This document shows, one piece after another, positions 17,951 through 27,202 of a stretch of 64,000 bases of DNA. A program made the position numbers and the translations under genes. The stretch lies in the NCBI GenBank assembly GCA_035577545.1, contig DATLVI010000028.1, positions 81,228 to 145,227 on the forward strand, read 5' to 3'. Each line of letters starts with the position of its first letter. Position 1 is the first letter of the stretch. The notes under the pieces were generated by a model. It had not been told where the DNA came from. It searched no databases and was given only the letters and a program-made list of their open reading frames with translations. This DNA comes from Verrucomicrobiia bacterium (GTDB taxonomy: Bacteria; Verrucomicrobiota; Verrucomicrobiia; Palsa-1439).

Positions 17951-19801
17951 ATGTCGTTCGGGATTAAGAAATCGCTGTCATCACTCGCCGTCTGCGCTCT
18001 ATTGGTCTTCGGGCTCTTTAGCAGTTGGACTTCCTCCATTTACGCGGTTACCAACCTCGTCTTCAGCGACGAATTCAACGGTGCCGGCACTAATGTGGAT
18101 ACCACAAAGTGGGGGTTTGATCTGGGCAATACCAGCAGCATTGCGGGTGGGGGCTGGGGCAACAATGAAAAGGAGACCTACTCCGCCGCCGCCAAGAATG
18201 CTTTCGTCTCGAATGGTGTGCTCCACATAGTCGCCCTCAATGACGTGGGAGGGGGTGCCCCCTATAGTTCTGCCCGGCTAAGAACATTGGGTCTATTCTC
18301 GCTTACATATGGGCGGATTGAGGTCCGCGCCCGGCTCCCCCGGGGATCTCCGTATTGGTGGCCGGCGATTTGGATGCTGGCAACCAATTATTCAGGTACT
18401 ACCGGGCCTACCAACTCATGGCCTGAGTGCGGAGAGATCGACATGGTGGAGAGTAAGGGAGCTACTCCGCTGACAAACTTTTTTACCCTGCACAAGGATG
18501 GCGCCGGTAATCAGGGCGTCGACATATCAGCTCAAGTGAGATATACTTTCCCGTCAGGAGACGCCAACACCAATTTTCATACTTACGTTACCGAATGGAA
18601 CACCAATTCCTTCCATGTTTCCATCGATAGTAACACGGTCCTCTACAGCAATGGCGGGACTATAAACAATTGGTCGAGTTCCATTGGCCCGTTCCCGGCG
18701 CCTTTTAATCATCCGTTCTACATCATCATGAACCTGGCTGTTGGTGGCAATTTCGTGGGCAATCCCGGCACTGCGACGATTAACGCCGCGACTACATTCC
18801 CCGGTGACATGCAGATTGATTACATTCGCGTTTACCAGGATGGTCCAGCGCCACCACTGGGCCCCCCATTACTCCTGTCTGTCGCGCCCAGCAATGGCTG
18901 CGCGAGCGGCGGGACGGCGATTACTCTTACCGGGACCAATTTCCAAAACACCGCGACGGTCACCATCAATGGTGTGAACGCCACCGCTGTCACGGTTGTG
19001 AATACCAATACGATAACAGCCATCACGGGTGCCAATGCAGCTGGAACGTACAACATAGTACTCAAGTGTACGAACCAACCTCCGACAACACTTACCAACG
19101 GATTTACCTACCTTGGCCCACCTCTTTTTGCAGGACCGGGCACTGTTACCCCGGCCGTCGAAGGCGCAACGTTGACCTGGTCCGCTGCATCGGGTTCCCC
19201 ACCCTTTACCTACGGCGTATACGAAGCGACCAATAGCGGAGGCGAGATCAACCCGCTGTTGACCACCAACGCCCTGTCGGCATTCATTTCCCTGTATCCG
19301 GGGAGCAACAGCCCGATTACCTACTTCTTCAAAGTTAAGGCGACCGATACCTGCAGCGCCACTGACACCAACCAGGTTGAACTGTCCGTGCAGCCGCTTC
19401 TCAACCCGAACAGCAGCCAGGTCGGTGACGGGATTCCCAACGGCTGGAAGCAACAGTATGGCTTTAGTCCATTCGACAACACCGTTGCTGCTGCGGATCC
19501 TGACGGCGATGATCTTTCGAACTTGCAGGAATTCCAGTTGGGAACGAATCCATTGGACAATAACTCCCCGTTCCACGTTACGGCAGTTACCCTGCAGGGT
19601 TCAGACGTGCTTGTCTCGTGGCAGTCGGTCGGTGGCATGACGTCCGCCGTGGAATCCACACCTGCCCTCGGTGGCAGCTATTCGAATATCAGCGGCAATA
19701 TTATCATCACGGGCTCTGGCCTGACGACGACGAACTACCTCGACCCGGGCGCCGTCACCAACGCGCCGCTTCAGTTCTATCGTATTCGCTTGATCCCCTG
19801 A
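17951..19801 (+). CDS. Secreted GH16 beta-glucanase (laminarinase-like) with IPT/TIG domain
   Basis: From the ATG at 17951 the protein has 616 residues. A signal peptide (SLAVCALLVFGLFSSW, cleavage near 32) is followed by a GH16 domain to about residue 300 with FSDEFNGAGTNVDTTKW, GRIEVRARLP and the catalytic WPECGEIDMVES (nucleophile Glu162, acid/base Glu167). An IPT/TIG domain (PSNGCASGGTAITLTGTNF) comes next, then an Ig-like stretch and a calcium-binding-like DPDGDDLSNLQEFQLGTNPL module. The enzyme should hydrolyse beta-1,3 or mixed beta-1,3/1,4-glucans outside the cell. An earlier in-frame ATG at 17894 lacks a ribosome binding site and blurs the signal peptide; GAGGG at 17938 supports 17951. 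Confidence 0.9.
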   Translation: MSFGIKKSLSSLAVCALLVFGLFSSWTSSIYAVTNLVFSDEFNGAGTNVDTTKWGFDLGNTSSIAGGGWGNNEKETYSAAAKNAFVSNGVLHIVALNDVGGGAPYSSARLRTLGLFSLTYGRIEVRARLPRGSPYWWPAIWMLATNYSGTTGPTNSWPECGEIDMVESKGATPLTNFFTLHKDGAGNQGVDISAQVRYTFPSGDANTNFHTYVTEWNTNSFHVSIDSNTVLYSNGGTINNWSSSIGPFPAPFNHPFYIIMNLAVGGNFVGNPGTATINAATTFPGDMQIDYIRVYQDGPAPPLGPPLLLSVAPSNGCASGGTAITLTGTNFQNTATVTINGVNATAVTVVNTNTITAITGANAAGTYNIVLKCTNQPPTTLTNGFTYLGPPLFAGPGTVTPAVEGATLTWSAASGSPPFTYGVYEATNSGGEINPLLTTNALSAFISLYPGSNSPITYFFKVKATDTCSATDTNQVELSVQPLLNPNSSQVGDGIPNGWKQQYGFSPFDNTVAAADPDGDDLSNLQEFQLGTNPLDNNSPFHVTAVTLQGSDVLVSWQSVGGMTSAVESTPALGGSYSNISGNIIITGSGLTTTNYLDPGAVTNAPLQFYRIRLIP

Positions 19802-19822
19802 TGGCCGAAGAAGCCGTTTTTT
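19801..19822 (+). terminator. Weak intrinsic terminator after the GH16 gene
   Basis: A 5-bp stem (ATGGC with GCCGT, one G-T pair) with a 7-base loop is followed directly by six T residues. It starts at the last base of the GH16 stop codon. The short stem makes it only moderately convincing. Confidence 0.45.
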
Positions 19823-19834
19823 GTTAGATCGTCC

Positions 19835-20228
19835 CTAGCGCGCGTCCCTCAGCGATTCACGGACACGTCTTTCAAACTCCTCGCAGCAGGCGAAAACGTC
19901 CATGTAGAAAGTGTTGAGTCTTTCGTCTTCGACCTCAACCCGAGCATTCTTGTAGTGGTGGGGACACCTCATCTGGGAGACCGTCGTCGCGTAATGACGT
20001 CTGATTCGTTCAGCAGTCGTCTCGGTTCTTGCTATCAATCCAAACCTCGCATTTGGACCCTGCCGACGGGAACAGAGTGTAAGACAAGAAGCACTCGCCT
20101 GCTTCTTCGGCCGCTTTGAGTAACAAACAACTGAGTGCCTGTCCAGAGAATTCTTGTTGGAGCTGCCACGCAAAATTCGTTTCTCGATTGAATTCCGCCT
20201 CCGGTGCCGGATCGCTGGTCGTAGACAC
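19835..20228 (-). pseudogene. Small Cys-rich protein gene split between two reading frames
   Basis: Read on the minus strand from a GTG at 20228, one frame gives a 72-residue, natural-looking protein (FAWQLQQEFSGQALSCLLLK, AAEEAGECFLSYTLFP) that stops at 20010. From just before that stop a second frame continues in a protein-like way to 19835 (RTETTAERIRRHYATT, MRCPHHYKNARVEVE, FYMDVFACCEEFERRVRESL). The second part has a CPxH...CC pattern suggestive of metal binding and could also start by itself at an ATG at 19972. Either one ~130-residue gene carries a single-base frameshift (mutation, assembly error or programmed shift), or these are two overlapping small genes. I do not recognise the family. 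It is divergent from the apiosidase-like gene. Confidence 0.5.
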
Positions 20229-20318
20229 TGCAGCGACCTCGTCTTATGATGAACTTTTTGATTGCTCGCAGATAGGGCTGTAAATCCGATTCGCAAACCT
20301 GTATGCATTCTGGTTGCC

Positions 20319-21962
20319 ATGCCGCATGCATTCATCCGGTGTCTCAAATTCCGTTTCGGCAGTCTCGCGATTTTGGTTTCGCTTGCCGTGTCCGTCAACG
20401 GGGCTGCCGGAACGGTCGAGCAGTGGGGAGTTTTTGACATCCCGCTCTCTGGCTCGACCAATGGCAATCCCTTTGTGGATGTCCAGTTTTCTGCACGCTT
20501 TTCGTTCTCTACCTCGACGGTCGAAGTGGTTGGCTTTTACGACGGCGATGGGATTTATCGAGTACGGTTTATGCCTGACAAGCCCGGTCACTGGCGCTAC
20601 ACGACACACAGTAACCGGCCCGAACTCGACGTGAAAACGGGTGAGTTTGTTGTCACCTCACCCACGGGAAGCAACCACGGGCCGGTCCAGGTAGCTAACA
20701 CGTACCACTTTGCTTATGGCGACGGCTCGCCGTTCCGTCCGATTGGCACAACTTCTTACAACTGGGCGCACATGGCGGACGCGTTGGAAGAGCAAACACT
20801 CGCCAGTCTCGCGGCCGCGCCCTTCAACAAGATCCGCATGTGCATTTTTCCAAAACATAACCCGGAAAGCACGAACGAACTGGCGCTTTTCCCGTTTGCC
20901 GGGACACCGCCGAAGTCCTGGGATTTTTCCCGCTTCGATCCGCGATTCTTCCAACACCTCGAAAAACGTGTCGGCGATCTCTGCGACCGGGGCATCGAGG
21001 CGGAACTGATTCTATTCGATCCTTACGACAAGGGCCGTTGGGGTTTCGACCGTATGCCGGTGGAAGTGGATGACCGGTATGTTCGCTACCTCGTCAGCCG
21101 CCTGGCCGCCTATCGCAACGTCTGGTGGTCACTGTCCAACGAATACGATTTCAACAAGCAGAAGAAGGAGTCGGATTGGGACCGTTTGTTCCACGTCTTA
21201 CAAGCCGCGGATCCCTACGGCCACCCGCGCTCCATCCACAATGGCTTCCTCATTTACAACAACACACAACCGTGGGTCACGCACGCTAGCATCCAAAACG
21301 GGTCGGCAGTGGAAGATGCGGGTCGCGCCGAGTTGTATCGCGACGTATATCGTAAACCGGTCGTTTACGACGAGGTGAAATACGAGGGGAACATATGGAA
21401 GCGCTGGGGCAACCTTTCCGCAGAGGAAATGGTGTTTCGCTTCTGGCAGGGTACCGTCGCAGGCACCTATGTGACCCACGGCGAAGTCGTGACGAACGAA
21501 CAACATATACTGTGGACCTCCGAAGGGGGTAAACTCCATGGGCAGAGTCCTCCACGGCTTGCGTTCCTCCGCCAGGTGCTCGCGGAAAGTCCGGCGACCG
21601 GCATCGACCCGATTGACAAATGGCAGGACTCAAACATGGGCGGCAAACTCGGTGAGTACTATCTGCTCTATTTTGGCAAGCAGACACCGACGTCGTGGCC
21701 CTTTGAACTCTACAAGGACCGCATTGCCAACGGCATGAAATTCACGGTTGAGGTGCTGGACACATGGGCCATGACCACCATGCCGGTCGAAGGTGAGTTC
21801 GTGGCGAAGAAGAAGGATAACTATCATTTCGTCGACGAGAAAGGCCGCGCCGTCCCCCTGCCGGGAAAACCCTACATGGCAGTGTGTATTCGCCGCGTGC
21901 GGGAACCTGTAGGTTCAAGTTTGAAGGGCACACCACCACCGGCGGATGTGACACCGGAATAA
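20319..21962 (+). CDS. Secreted DUF5060/DUF4038 apiosidase-like glycoside hydrolase
   Basis: From the ATG at 20319 the protein has 547 residues: a signal peptide (GSLAILVSLAVSVNGAAG, cleavage near 31) followed by a DUF5060 N-terminal sandwich (VEQWGVFDIPLSGSTNGNPF, GDGIYRVRFMPDKPGHWRY). A DUF4038-type TIM barrel comes next (PFRPIGTTSYNWAHMAD, FNKIRMCIFPKH, WWSLSNEYDF with the likely acid/base Glu, RKPVVYDEVKYEGN with a likely nucleophile Glu). A C-terminal DUF5605-like sandwich (YYLLYFGKQTPTSWPFEL) ends it. The fold family includes the GH140 apiosidase of rhamnogalacturonan-II breakdown; the true substrate here is unproven. An in-frame TTG at 20262 would add a non-signal-like extension and was not used. 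It leads the tarD-dctA gene run. Confidence 0.83.
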   Translation: MPHAFIRCLKFRFGSLAILVSLAVSVNGAAGTVEQWGVFDIPLSGSTNGNPFVDVQFSARFSFSTSTVEVVGFYDGDGIYRVRFMPDKPGHWRYTTHSNRPELDVKTGEFVVTSPTGSNHGPVQVANTYHFAYGDGSPFRPIGTTSYNWAHMADALEEQTLASLAAAPFNKIRMCIFPKHNPESTNELALFPFAGTPPKSWDFSRFDPRFFQHLEKRVGDLCDRGIEAELILFDPYDKGRWGFDRMPVEVDDRYVRYLVSRLAAYRNVWWSLSNEYDFNKQKKESDWDRLFHVLQAADPYGHPRSIHNGFLIYNNTQPWVTHASIQNGSAVEDAGRAELYRDVYRKPVVYDEVKYEGNIWKRWGNLSAEEMVFRFWQGTVAGTYVTHGEVVTNEQHILWTSEGGKLHGQSPPRLAFLRQVLAESPATGIDPIDKWQDSNMGGKLGEYYLLYFGKQTPTSWPFELYKDRIANGMKFTVEVLDTWAMTTMPVEGEFVAKKKDNYHFVDEKGRAVPLPGKPYMAVCIRRVREPVGSSLKGTPPPADVTPE

Positions 21963-21998
21963 CAAATGCTCGTCCTTTCTTAGCCAGGGAGACTTGCA

Positions 21999-23165
21999 AT
22001 GCGCATTGTGGAAATCCGCGAAAAGACAGTTTCCATCGCCTCGGCCATCACCAATGCGTACATCGATTTTTCAAAGATGACCTGCTCGGTAGTCGCGTTG
22101 ATTACGGATGTGGTGCGCGACGGAAAGCCGGTGGTTGGCTATGGTTTCAATTCCAACGGTCGCTATGGCCAGGGAGCATTGATGCGCGAACGCTTTTTTC
22201 CGCGACTGATGGCCGCCAATCCCAGGGCGTTGGTGGATGAGACCGGGGAGAACCTGGATCCTTTCCGCATCTGGACCACATTGATGACCAACGAAAAGCC
22301 CGGGGGGCACGGGGAACGTTCCGTCGCAGTGGGCACCATCGACATGGCGGTGTGGGATGCTGTCGCCAAGATCGACGGGAAGCCGCTGTACCGACTGCTG
22401 GCGGACCGCTATCGCGGGGGACAGGCAGATGACAAGGTCTGGGTCTATGCTGCTGGCGGTTATTATTATCCCGGTAAAGATATGACCGCTCTGAAGAACG
22501 AGATGAAACGCTATCGCGATCTCGGCTATCAGGTAGTGAAAATGAAAATCGGCGCGGTTCCACTCGACGACGACCTCCGCCGCATCGAGGCTGTGCTGAC
22601 GGTGGTAGGCGACGGTCAATCACTTGCGGTCGATGCGAACGGTCGTTTCGATCTGGAGACTGCCATCGCTTACGGTAAGGCGCTGAAGCCGTACGGACTG
22701 TTTTGGTATGAAGAAGCGGGGGACCCTCTGGACTATGCCCTGCAAGCGGAGCTTTCCAAGCATTACGATCTGCCGATGGCGACGGGTGAGAATCTCTTTT
22801 CTCACCAGGATGCGCGCAACTTGATCCGTTACGGCGGCATGCGTCCGGATCGCGATTGGCTGCAATTTGATTGCGCGCTGTCCTACGGCCTCGTCGAATA
22901 TCTGCGCACGTTGGAAATGCTGCAACAGAATGGCTGGTCAACGCGCCGGGTCGTGCCGCACGGCGGCCATCAAATGTCACTCAACATCGCTGCCGGGTTG
23001 CATCTCGGTGGCAACGAATCCTATCCGGGCGTCTTCCAGCCGTTCGGTGGTTTCGCGGACGGCATTGCGATTCAGAATGGATTTGTCGGTTTGCCAAATG
23101 TCCCCGGTGTGGGTTTTGAAACCAAGGCCGAACTGTTTACGTTGATGAAATCGTTGAGTGACTAA
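21999..23165 (+). CDS. tarD: D-tartrate dehydratase (enolase superfamily)
   Basis: The 388-residue protein matches, as I remember it, the characterised Bradyrhizobium TarD almost along its full length. Shared stretches include NAYIDFSKMT, GYGFNSNGRYGQG, NEKPGGHGERSVAVGTIDMA, YAAGGYYYPGK and MRPDRDWLQFDCALSYGL. Catalytic elements are in place: the KxK motif at Lys181-Lys183, metal ligands Asp212, Glu238/239 and Glu264 (ATGEN), and His321 in PHGGHQ. TarD removes water from D-tartrate to give oxaloacetate in a Mg-dependent reaction. The dctA-type carrier gene follows 3 bp later, fitting uptake and dehydration of tartrate. Assignment rests on motif and recalled-sequence agreement. Confidence 0.9.
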   Translation: MRIVEIREKTVSIASAITNAYIDFSKMTCSVVALITDVVRDGKPVVGYGFNSNGRYGQGALMRERFFPRLMAANPRALVDETGENLDPFRIWTTLMTNEKPGGHGERSVAVGTIDMAVWDAVAKIDGKPLYRLLADRYRGGQADDKVWVYAAGGYYYPGKDMTALKNEMKRYRDLGYQVVKMKIGAVPLDDDLRRIEAVLTVVGDGQSLAVDANGRFDLETAIAYGKALKPYGLFWYEEAGDPLDYALQAELSKHYDLPMATGENLFSHQDARNLIRYGGMRPDRDWLQFDCALSYGLVEYLRTLEMLQQNGWSTRRVVPHGGHQMSLNIAAGLHLGGNESYPGVFQPFGGFADGIAIQNGFVGLPNVPGVGFETKAELFTLMKSLSD

Positions 23166-23168
23166 ACC

Positions 23169-24452
23169 ATGGACAAACCACGCAGCAAGGCAGCAACCTT
23201 ATTCGGTCATCTGTATTTTCAGGTAATTCTCGGGGTTTTGCTCGGCGTCATCATTGGCAGAGTAAACCCTGTCCTGGGAGAGTCGCTCAAACCGCTCGCA
23301 GACGGGTTCATCAACCTTGTCAAAATGGTGCTGGCTCCGATCATTTTCGGAACAATTGTCGTCGGCATTGCGAAGATGGGGAACCTGAAGGAAGTGGGGC
23401 GGGTTGGCGTCAAAGCGCTCATCTACTTCGAAATTGTTTCCACGCTGGCACTCGTCATCGGGTTGGTCGTGGTAAACGTCCTGAAACCGGGAGCCGGAAT
23501 GAACGTCGATCCCGGTACCTTGGATACAAAAACGCTCGCTCCGTACACTTCCACAGCCAAATCGACAGATGCCGTCAGCTTCTTCCTGGACATCATTCCC
23601 ACCAGCATCGTGGATGCGTTCGTTAAGGGAAATATGCTCCAGGTCCTGTTGTTTTCGGTGCTGTTCGGCCTGGCGTTGGCGCAACTTCCTGACCGTGGGA
23701 AATTGATAGTCGACGTGATCGATTCGGTCCTGCATGGCTTGTTCGGCATCGTGCGTTTTATCATGCGGCTGGCGCCGCTGGCCGCGCTTGGCGCCATGGC
23801 TTTCACCATCGGAAAATACGGACTCAACACCCTGATCTCATTCGGCAAGCTGATTGGTTGCGTCTATCTTGCCAGTCTCGCCTTTGTCGTAATTGTCCTC
23901 GGCGCCATTGCCCGGATGAACCGCATCTCCCTCTGGAAGTTCCTCAAATTCATCAAAGACGAAATCCTTATTGTTTTCGCCACTGTTTCGACCGAAGCCG
24001 TGCTGCCGCAAATGATGTTCAAGCTGGAGCAACTGGGTTGCGCCAAGCCCGTTGTCGGTATGGTGCTGCCAGCCGGCTACACCTTCAACGCGGACGGTAC
24101 CGCGATCTACTTGACGATGGGGGCGATTTTCGTCGCCCAGGCCACCAACACGCCGTTGACGCTTTGGGAGCAGCTAGTTGTCCTGGGGGTTTTGCTATTC
24201 ATGTCCAAGGGATCTGCGGGAGTCGCCGGCGCCGGGTTCGTGACCCTCACCGCGACGCTGGCCTCCATGGACAAGATCCCCGTTGCCGGTATGGTATTGT
24301 TGCTTGGAGTCGATCGCTTCATCAACGAGGCGCGGGCGGTGACCAACCTTATCGGCAACGGCGTCGCCACCATCACGATCGCCAAATGGGAAAAAGCCTT
24401 TGACGCACAACAAGCCACGGCAGTACTGAACGGCGCCGGAGAAAAGTCATGA
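23169..24452 (+). CDS. dctA: Dicarboxylate/amino acid:cation symporter (DctA/GltP type)
   Basis: The 427-residue inner-membrane carrier of the DAACS family has eight or so transmembrane segments and two re-entrant loops. Signatures are [40 protein letters not shown], the serine-rich-type hairpin replaced by [34 protein letters not shown], and the substrate-binding [20 protein letters not shown] with the conserved Asp and Arg/Asn. Members import C4-dicarboxylates with protons or sodium. Position directly after tarD makes tartrate, malate or succinate the likely substrate. Its stop overlaps the next start by 4 bp (ATGA). Confidence 0.92.
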   Translation: MDKPRSKAATLFGHLYFQVILGVLLGVIIGRVNPVLGESLKPLADGFINLVKMVLAPIIFGTIVVGIAKMGNLKEVGRVGVKALIYFEIVSTLALVIGLVVVNVLKPGAGMNVDPGTLDTKTLAPYTSTAKSTDAVSFFLDIIPTSIVDAFVKGNMLQVLLFSVLFGLALAQLPDRGKLIVDVIDSVLHGLFGIVRFIMRLAPLAALGAMAFTIGKYGLNTLISFGKLIGCVYLASLAFVVIVLGAIARMNRISLWKFLKFIKDEILIVFATVSTEAVLPQMMFKLEQLGCAKPVVGMVLPAGYTFNADGTAIYLTMGAIFVAQATNTPLTLWEQLVVLGVLLFMSKGSAGVAGAGFVTLTATLASMDKIPVAGMVLLLGVDRFINEARAVTNLIGNGVATITIAKWEKAFDAQQATAVLNGAGEKS

Positions 24453-25147
24453 GTACCCAGAATAAAGTTGTCTTCCTGTTCGACGTCGATAACACGTTGC
24501 TCGACAACGATCGCGTTACCGCCGATCTGCGGCGCTATCTGGAAACAAAGGTCGGTGACGAAGGGGCGCATAGTTATTGGGGCATCTTTGAACGGTTGCG
24601 AGCCGATCTGGGTTACGCGGATTATCTCGGCGCCCTGCAGCGTTACCGGAGCGAGAACCCGCATGATCCGGGCCTCCTTATGGTTTCCCATTTCCTGATC
24701 GACTATCCGTTCGCCAATCGGGTGTTCCCCCACGCCCTCGACGTCATCGAGCACGCCAAGCGATGGGGCCCGGCCGTGATCCTGTCCGACGGTGATGTGG
24801 TTTTCCAGCCGCGCAAGGTGGAGCGATCCGGGCTGTTCGAGGCGGTGGACGGCAACGTATTAATCTACGTGCACAAAGAGCAAGAACTCGACGACGTGGC
24901 GCGTCGGTTTCCCGCCGATCATTACGTGATGGTTGATGACAAGTTGCGTATTCTGGCAGCCATCAAGAAACTGTGGGGCGAGCGTGTCACCACTGTTTTC
25001 GTGCGCCAGGGACATTACGCGGTCGATCCAAAGATTCTGGCAGCTCATCCACCTGCCGACGTCACCTGCAACCAGATCGCCGACCTCCTCGACGACGTGA
25101 AATTTTGGGCGCGATTCGTTCACCCCACTGAGAAGGATAACCCATGA
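24449..25147 (+). CDS. HAD-superfamily hydrolase
   Basis: The 232-residue cytosolic phosphatase-like protein has HAD motif I as [13 protein letters not shown] (nucleophile Asp and acid/base Asp), motif II in [12 protein letters not shown] (Ser), a motif III Lys in the RKVERSGLF region and motif IV in [12 protein letters not shown] (paired Asp). An alpha-helical cap lies between motifs I and II. The preserved catalytic set predicts an active phosphatase; the substrate is unknown. It overlaps dctA and the yajD-like gene by 4 bp on either side, so the three are one transcription and translation unit. Confidence 0.85.
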   Translation: MSTQNKVVFLFDVDNTLLDNDRVTADLRRYLETKVGDEGAHSYWGIFERLRADLGYADYLGALQRYRSENPHDPGLLMVSHFLIDYPFANRVFPHALDVIEHAKRWGPAVILSDGDVVFQPRKVERSGLFEAVDGNVLIYVHKEQELDDVARRFPADHYVMVDDKLRILAAIKKLWGERVTTVFVRQGHYAVDPKILAAHPPADVTCNQIADLLDDVKFWARFVHPTEKDNP

Positions 25148-25551
25148 AACCAAAAGGGCCTTTACCGGATCCGGAAAAGCAAGAGCAAATCCTTGCCGGG
25201 CTTCGACGGGACGCGGAAATCCGGGCGAAGAGCTATCGGGAGCGGGCGTTGCGGATGTTCCCGCATGTCTGCGGGAGTTGCGGGCGCGAATTCTCGGGTA
25301 AAAAACTTCGCGAACTCACCGTTCATCACAAGGACCACAACCACAACAACAATCCACCCGACGGTAGTAATTGGGAACTGCTGTGCATCTACTGCCATGA
25401 TCACGAGCACGAGAAGTACAAACTGAAGGGCTACGTGGACGGGTCGGCATCCGAAATCGCGCTCGAAAAACCACCCATCGCCAACCCGTTTGATAAGCTG
25501 GACAATTTACTGCGGGCCAAGACCAAGGGGCCGGACCTCAAGCCTGAATAA
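25144..25551 (+). CDS. yajD: YajD-type HNH nuclease family protein
   Basis: The 135-residue protein matches E. coli YajD along its core: ERALRMFPHVCGSCGREF, LRELTVHHKDHNHNNNPPDG and SNWELLCIYCHDHEHEKY. Two CxxC pairs form the zinc-binding HNH (beta-beta-alpha) scaffold, and the HH and N/H residues form the predicted metal-dependent nuclease centre. The C-terminal NPFDKL also fits the E. coli protein. The biological role of YajD is not established. It is the last gene of the apiosidase-tarD-dctA run and is convergent with the EamA gene 18 bp away. It is a host gene family, not a homing endonuclease. Confidence 0.88.
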   Translation: MKPKGPLPDPEKQEQILAGLRRDAEIRAKSYRERALRMFPHVCGSCGREFSGKKLRELTVHHKDHNHNNNPPDGSNWELLCIYCHDHEHEKYKLKGYVDGSASEIALEKPPIANPFDKLDNLLRAKTKGPDLKPE

Positions 25552-25569
25552 CAATGGCCCGCAACGTCG

Positions 25570-25992
25570 TCAGGGTCTGAGTCCCACGAGCACGGCACCA
25601 ATGGCGATCAGAATGATGCCGGCCCAATTGCGAAGCAGCAGCTTTTCACCCAGGAACATCACGCCAAGCACCGCCACCAAAACCACGCTGAGTTTGTCGA
25701 TGGGCGCCACGAGGGACGCATTGCCCAGCTTCAACGCGCGGAAGTAGCACACCCAGGACGCGCCGGTCGCCAGCCCTGAGAGGGCCAGAAACAGGTAACT
25801 TCGCAGGGGAACAGAATCCAACCGTTGATATTTACCCGTCACACCAAGAATGGCTGCCAACGCCAGCAGGACAACAATTGTTCTCACAAAAGTCGCGAAG
25901 TCGGAGTTGATGTCGTGAACCCCCACTTTCGCGAGGATTGCGGTCAACGCGGCAAATACCGCCGATAAAAGCGCCCAAGCCTGCCATGACAT
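25570..25992 (-). CDS. Half-size EamA (DMT superfamily) membrane transporter
   Basis: The 140-residue protein has about five hydrophobic segments and one EamA repeat (WALLSAVFAALTAILAKVG, GNASLVAPIDKLSVVLVAVL, FLGEKLLLRNWAGIILIAIG). Typical EamA exporters have two such repeats in about 290 residues, so this form must work as a homo- or hetero-oligomer, as small multidrug-type relatives do. The ATG at 25992 is preferred over the one at 26007 because AAAGGAA lies 6-7 bases before it. The substrate is unknown. Confidence 0.82.
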   Translation of the reverse strand: MSWQAWALLSAVFAALTAILAKVGVHDINSDFATFVRTIVVLLALAAILGVTGKYQRLDSVPLRSYLFLALSGLATGASWVCYFRALKLGNASLVAPIDKLSVVLVAVLGVMFLGEKLLLRNWAGIILIAIGAVLVGLRP

Positions 25993-26108
25993 GTGAGTTC
26001 CTTTCATCTAAATTGCTTCGCGAACAAGGATACCTCACGTTCCGCCCTTGGAAAAGCAAACAGAAGTTCCTCACTCGCTCTAAATGACAACACCGTACCG
26101 GTGTGTGA

Positions 26109-26963
26109 TTAGGATTGGCCGACCAGATTGGCACTCTCGCGCGCTTCCACGCGGCGGCGTAGTTTGCGCAGGGCAATTTCCTGGATCTGGCGGACACGTT
26201 CGCGGGTTACTTTGAATCTTTTGCCGACTTGCTCCAGCGTGCGTGGTGGTTGCCCATCCAGCCCGAAACGCAACATCAGGATTTCGGCTTCGCGTGCGTC
26301 GAGATACTTGATGTGCTCGCGGATCTCCTGCCGCATCGTTTTTACACGAAGCAGCTCGTACGGGGTCAAGGCGCCCTCGTCCTGAACGATGTCACCGAAG
26401 CGGCTGTCGTCCTCGTCCCCAATCGGGGCGTCGAGGCTAATGGGGCTTACGCCGAGCTTGCGAAGCGCCGCCACTTTGGCGGCAGGAACTTCCAGGGCCT
26501 TCGCCAGTTCGGCATCGCTCGGTTCGCGGCCAAACTTCTCCGTGAGTTTCTGGCTGGCCCGGTTTAATTTGTGCACCTTGTCCACGATGTGAACGGGCAG
26601 ACGGATTGTCTTCGACTGGTTCGAGAGGGCCCGACGAATCGACTGTTTGATCCACAAAGCCGCGTACGTGGAAAGCTTTGCGCCCTTTCGGGGGTTGAAT
26701 CGTTCGACGGCTTTCATCAGGCCGATGTTGCCTTCGTTGATCAAATCCAGCAGCGGCATTCCGAAATTCGCGTAGTCGTGGGAGATCTTTACAACCAGAC
26801 GCAGGTTGGCCTTTATCATCTGCTCGCGGGCGCGCTTGCTGCCGCGCTGGACCTGGGCCGCCAGCTCGTTCTCCTCCTTGCGCGTCAATAGCGGGGTCTT
26901 ACCTATCTCCCGCAAGTAGAGTTGCAGAGCGTCTCCGTTATCGTTGTATCGGTCAATGACCAT
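26109..26963 (-). CDS. RNA polymerase sigma-70 family factor (RpoD/RpoS-like, group 2)
   Basis: The 284-residue protein contains region 1.2 (DALQLYLREIGKTPLLTRKEE), region 2 (ANLRLVVKISHDYANFGMPL, DLINEGNIGLMKAVERF, the -10-recognition helix TYAALWIKQSIRRAL), region 3 (REPSDAELAKALEVPAAKVAAL) and region 4 (RTLEQVGKRFKVTRERVRQI). It lacks the long acidic region 1.1 of primary sigma factors, so it is an alternative, stationary-phase or stress-type group 2 factor rather than the housekeeping one. A clear ribosome binding site (GGAAGAG) precedes its ATG. The regulon cannot be told from here. About 240 bp upstream (26964-27202) hold no recognisable gene. Confidence 0.9.
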   Translation of the reverse strand: MVIDRYNDNGDALQLYLREIGKTPLLTRKEENELAAQVQRGSKRAREQMIKANLRLVVKISHDYANFGMPLLDLINEGNIGLMKAVERFNPRKGAKLSTYAALWIKQSIRRALSNQSKTIRLPVHIVDKVHKLNRASQKLTEKFGREPSDAELAKALEVPAAKVAALRKLGVSPISLDAPIGDEDDSRFGDIVQDEGALTPYELLRVKTMRQEIREHIKYLDAREAEILMLRFGLDGQPPRTLEQVGKRFKVTRERVRQIQEIALRKLRRRVEARESANLVGQS

Positions 26964-27202
26964 AATCTCTTCCTTGAACCCATCACATGCCCGAGTCGAC
27001 TGGAACAGGTGACAACTACGACACTATCTCCCCTGTTAGATGCAACGTGGCCCAATTTGGTTCAAAACACATGCAGCCATTGGTTACGAATGTCTCCACT
27101 CGCCGTTCGACCGAAGCAGAGATAGCGTGGCACGGAGTTGTTGCCCAACGAGTTGGGAGCTTCGACACGAGGACAATTGGCGGGAACCAAAAACGGAAAA
27201 AA

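Noticed and set aside
25144..25551. Homing endonuclease or mobile intron from the HNH motif
   Set aside because: It matches the host YajD family end to end and sits in an operon with no intron features.
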